Positions 19,044 to 21,441 of a DNA stretch of 21,441 nucleotides are shown here, in pieces. The stretch spans positions 1-21,441 of the forward strand of contig JBKJQB010000050.1 of the NCBI GenBank assembly GCA_046594105.1, read 5' to 3'. Source of the stretch: JBDSGC01 sp046594105. Lineage in GTDB: Bacteria; Acidobacteriota; Thermoanaerobaculia; Gp7-AA8. Made by a program: the position numbers and the translations under genes. Positions within the stretch are counted from its first letter, which is position 1; each line of letters opens with the position of its first letter. The notes under the pieces are model-generated. The model searched no databases and was not told the origin of the DNA. It saw nothing but the letters and a program-made list of their open reading frames with translations.

Positions 19044-21441
19044 ATGCGCACAACCGCTGCGATTCCGCTCCTCATCCTGTTGGCCTGTACCACCGCTCCT
19101 GCGCCGGTCATTCCTGCATCGAACGACCATGCGCCGGGCGCCGATCCGAAAGCGATTGCCGAGGTCCATGGCTTCACCGTCGAGGAAGAATCGCGAATTC
19201 TGGAGCTGGAAGACCGGCGGATGTTCGACGCGCCGCTGGCACAGGAGTGGATGCATCATCCCAACGCCCTGCACCGTGCGCGCATGGCCCTGGCCCTCGG
19301 CCGGATCGGACCGCACTCATTCGTCGATGCCAACGGCAACGGAGTTCGCGATGCCGGCGAGCATCAGGCGGGAGTCGACCTCCTCACCGCGGCCGTCCAG
19401 GATCCCGATCCCAACGTTCGGGTAACCACGGCATTTGCCCTGGGACAGATCGGAGATCCTGCCGGAGCCGACGCCCTGGTGGCATTGGCCAGCGACTCCG
19501 GAAATGGCGATGTCGCCGCGGAAGCGGTGGAAGCCCTGGCGAAGCTGGCTGCGAAGGCCGGGTGGTCCCGCTACGTGCCGTTCACCGCAGCGAGCCAGCG
19601 GGAGGGCGTGCGCGCCCGCGCCATCCGTTTTCTGTTCCGATTCAAATCCGACGAGGCCATGGCCATCGCGGCAAGCGCGCTCGAATCCCCATCACCACGG
19701 ATGCGACAGGAAGGCTCGTACGCGCTGGCGCGGGCGGCCTACGCCCCTGCTCGATCGCACCTGGAACTGCTGCTCGCTGATCCCATTCCGCAGATCCGCG
19801 CGAACGCCGCAGCGGCCCTCGGCCGCATCGGCTCCGCCGAATCGATCGATGCGCTGATCCGCGCAATCAGCGATCCGCAACCCTGGGTGCGCACCAACGC
19901 AGTGGTAGCCATCACCCGGATCGCCGCAAAGGATGCGCATGCCATCGATCGCCCCCAGATCTCGCAGGATGCGCTGAAGGTGCTCGACATCGCCGACGAT
20001 CCCGACTCCGGAACGCGCGCCTCCGCCATCGAGACCCTCGGCGTCTATGCCACGCGGAACGCGCTGGCGAAAAAACGGCTTGTAGAAATCGCGGCGAATG
20101 GCTCGCGCTGGAATCGCGAGCTGGCCGCCGGCGCCATCGCCCGGCACCTTCGCGATGCGACGCTTCTCCCTGCGAATCTCAGTGGCTGGGCGAAAGTGCG
20201 GGTTCTGGAAGCGACCGGCGCGGTGTCGGACAGCATGCGCGAGCGATTTGCGCGCGACCCGGAGGCCATGGTCCGCGCCAACGCCATCTCCACCATCGGC
20301 GACGACAAAGTCGACGCCAACCTCGCGCTCGTCAGGACAGCGCTCGACGACCCCGACGCCGTCGTACGCGGCTACGCGCTCGACCGCCTCGGCCACTCCT
20401 CCGACAGCGGAAAACTGGCGAAGTTTCAGCAGGCCGAGGCCAAAGCGAGGAGCGACTCGCAGAACGATGCCCGGCTGAACGCCATCCGCGGAATTGCCGG
20501 GACTGCGCATCCTGAGCGCGAGCCGTTTCTCCGCTCCCTGCTCAGGGACGCCGACCCTGTGGTGCAAAGGCTGGCCGCCGACCTGATCGAACAAAAGCTG
20601 AACCTGCCGCGCCCGCAGTACACGCCGTTGCCAGCGCGGATTCCGCAGGCGCAATACGCCCGGATTGTGGAGTGGGCTCGACGGCCTCACACGGCGACCA
20701 TCCGCATGACCCGCGGCGACATCGAGCTCGTGCTGCTCTCACAGGACGCGCCGATGACGGCGTGGAATTTCGCACAACTCGCGCAGAAGCATTACTTCGA
20801 TCGCTCCTCGTTCATGCGCGTCGTGCCTAACTTCGTCATCCAGGGCGGCGATCCACGAAATGACATGGAAGGAGGTCCCGGCTACTCCATCCGCGACGAG
20901 ATCAATCTACAGAAATACACCCGTGGAGCTTTGGGCATGGCGCTGTCAGGACCGGATACCGGAGGCTCTCAATTCTTCATCACCCACTCGCCGCAGCCGC
21001 ATCTGGACGGCGGCTACACCATCTTCGGCCGCGTTTCGGGAGGCATGGCGGCGGTGGCCGACCAGACCGAGCGCGGCGATCAGGTGGAGACGATTCTGAT
21101 CGACCAACCGACGGCGAAGCGGTCGGAACTTCGGAACGGGTTGCCCGCCACGCTGAGCCGGCCGCCTTTCGTAGCGCCGGCATCCTTGCCGGCCGTTGCG
21201 TCGGCTTCCAGCCGGCGCTGCTTGCCGAGATCCCGCCGGCAACGATGCCGGCGCTACACGGAGCCGCTGGGGACCCAATCACGGTTTTCCCTGCAGGCGT
21301 TTGAGGGCGGCCTGCTTGAGGGCCATGTTCGTGGCGGCGCCTTTGGCGATGAGACGCACTTCCGACTCCGGCAGCGTGGGCAGGATGCGCAGGGCGAACT
21401 GTGGAGGCGTCTTCGGGTTGTGGATCAGGGCCACCCGCACC
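19044..21441 (+). CDS. HEAT-repeat/cyclophilin lipoprotein (peptidyl-prolyl isomerase), open to the window edge
   Basis: The frame starting at 19044 encodes a lipoprotein signal (IPLLILLAC, Cys15), then HEAT/PBS-lyase-like repeats over about residues 55-530 (for example DPDPNVRVTTAFALGQIGD and DPIPQIRANAAAALGRIGS). A cyclophilin-type domain follows at about 552-687. Its landmarks are FMRVVPNFVIQGGDP, GALGMALSG, GSQFFIT and HLDGGYTIFG. It is predicted to be periplasmic and membrane-anchored; the HEAT solenoid probably binds client proteins while the domain isomerises prolyl bonds. The normal domain end is near residue 687. Beyond it the frame continues through a palindromic repeat (from codon 710) and has no stop up to the window end (799 codons), over an opposite-strand gene. 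The natural stop may therefore have been lost or lie beyond the window. HEAT-cyclophilin fusions are known in related bacteria. Confidence 0.85.
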   Translation, partial: MRTTAAIPLLILLACTTAPAPVIPASNDHAPGADPKAIAEVHGFTVEEESRILELEDRRMFDAPLAQEWMHHPNALHRARMALALGRIGPHSFVDANGNGVRDAGEHQAGVDLLTAAVQDPDPNVRVTTAFALGQIGDPAGADALVALASDSGNGDVAAEAVEALAKLAAKAGWSRYVPFTAASQREGVRARAIRFLFRFKSDEAMAIAASALESPSPRMRQEGSYALARAAYAPARSHLELLLADPIPQIRANAAAALGRIGSAESIDALIRAISDPQPWVRTNAVVAITRIAAKDAHAIDRPQISQDALKVLDIADDPDSGTRASAIETLGVYATRNALAKKRLVEIAANGSRWNRELAAGAIARHLRDATLLPANLSGWAKVRVLEATGAVSDSMRERFARDPEAMVRANAISTIGDDKVDANLALVRTALDDPDAVVRGYALDRLGHSSDSGKLAKFQQAEAKARSDSQNDARLNAIRGIAGTAHPEREPFLRSLLRDADPVVQRLAADLIEQKLNLPRPQYTPLPARIPQAQYARIVEWARRPHTATIRMTRGDIELVLLSQDAPMTAWNFAQLAQKHYFDRSSFMRVVPNFVIQGGDPRNDMEGGPGYSIRDEINLQKYTRGALGMALSGPDTGGSQFFITHSPQPHLDGGYTIFGRVSGGMAAVADQTERGDQVETILIDQPTAKRSELRNGLPATLSRPPFVAPASLPAVASASSRRCLPRSRRQRCRRYTEPLGTQSRFSLQAFEGGLLEGHVRGGAFGDETHFRLRQRGQDAQGELWRRLRVVDQGHPH
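21171..21257. repeat. GCCGGC-type palindromic element, copy 3
   Basis: The outer arms 21171-21193 and 21235-21257 are 23-nt inverted copies with one mismatch. The interior CGGCTTCCAGCCGGCGCTG is the reverse complement of part of copy 2, showing common origin. It lies between the end of the cyclophilin domain and a minus-strand gene end, and is read through in frame by the former. Confidence 0.85.
21279..21441 (-). CDS. C-terminal end of an unidentified protein (partial)
   Basis: The minus strand from the window edge encodes 53 residues ending in TGA at 21279-21281. They include VRVALIHNPKTPPQFALRI, then LPESEVRLIAKGA and LKQAALKRLQGKP. The NPKTP...AL.LLP.L....V..LAK pattern recalls, from memory, the C-terminus of helical-repeat proteins of unknown function in Acidobacteriota and Myxococcota. 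The 5' part is outside the window. It converges on the HEAT-cyclophilin gene; the opposite strand is also open here, so one frame is a shadow, and this one looks more protein-like. Confidence 0.65.
   Translation of the reverse strand, partial: VRVALIHNPKTPPQFALRILPTLPESEVRLIAKGAATNMALKQAALKRLQGKP

Overview
The window carries the respiratory electron-transfer and cytochrome c maturation genes of a GC-rich, Gram-negative-type bacterium. Alternative complex III, a full System I Ccm set, intergenic GCCGGC-rich palindromes and heptanucleotide arrays together suggest Acidobacteriota or a related phylum. That assignment is inference; no rRNA or tRNA is visible.

Left half (minus strand, about 172-8267): the operon for alternative complex III (ACIII), a quinol:cytochrome c oxidoreductase, in the order actA-actB-actC-actD-actE-actF, followed by a small single-helix protein that overlaps actF. 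A probable promoter with an AT-rich palindrome in its spacer lies about 90 bp upstream of actA. The terminal oxidase normally paired with ACIII is not in the window; transcription heads off the left edge.

Middle (8498-10875): a DUF502 membrane protein (minus) divergent from a compact ECF-type sigma factor and a cupin protein (plus). The cupin looks like the sensor half of a ChrR-type anti-sigma factor without its zinc-binding domain. Convergent to this pair is the 3' end of the Ccm operon, which finishes with pnuC and a NadR-type ribosylnicotinamide kinase gene (nicotinamide riboside uptake and phosphorylation).

Right-centre (11421-18841, minus): a complete tightly packed cytochrome c maturation operon, ccmA-ccmB-ccmC-ccmD-ccmE-ccmF-ccmG-ccmH-ccmI, with six 4-bp stop/start overlaps. 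It would make the covalent haems of ActA (five CXXCH) and ActE (one CXXCH), so the two operons are functionally linked.

Right end (19044 to the edge, plus): a large lipoprotein with HEAT-like repeats and a C-terminal cyclophilin domain. Its frame runs through a palindromic repeat and stays open to the window end, over an oppositely oriented partial gene.

The most unusual observation is at actE. Its whole lipoprotein signal peptide is encoded by two arrays of 7-bp tandem repeats flanking a perfect 16-bp palindrome, and its C-terminal tail is encoded by a 15-bp tandem repeat. Because 7 is not a multiple of 3, a change of one unit would frameshift a respiratory subunit. Other second-look items are a 49/51-identical dispersed repeat abutting the ccmA promoter, hexamer-6-nt-ATG or hexamer-9-nt-ATG promoter layouts suggesting leaderless transcripts, and three related GCCGGC palindromic elements.
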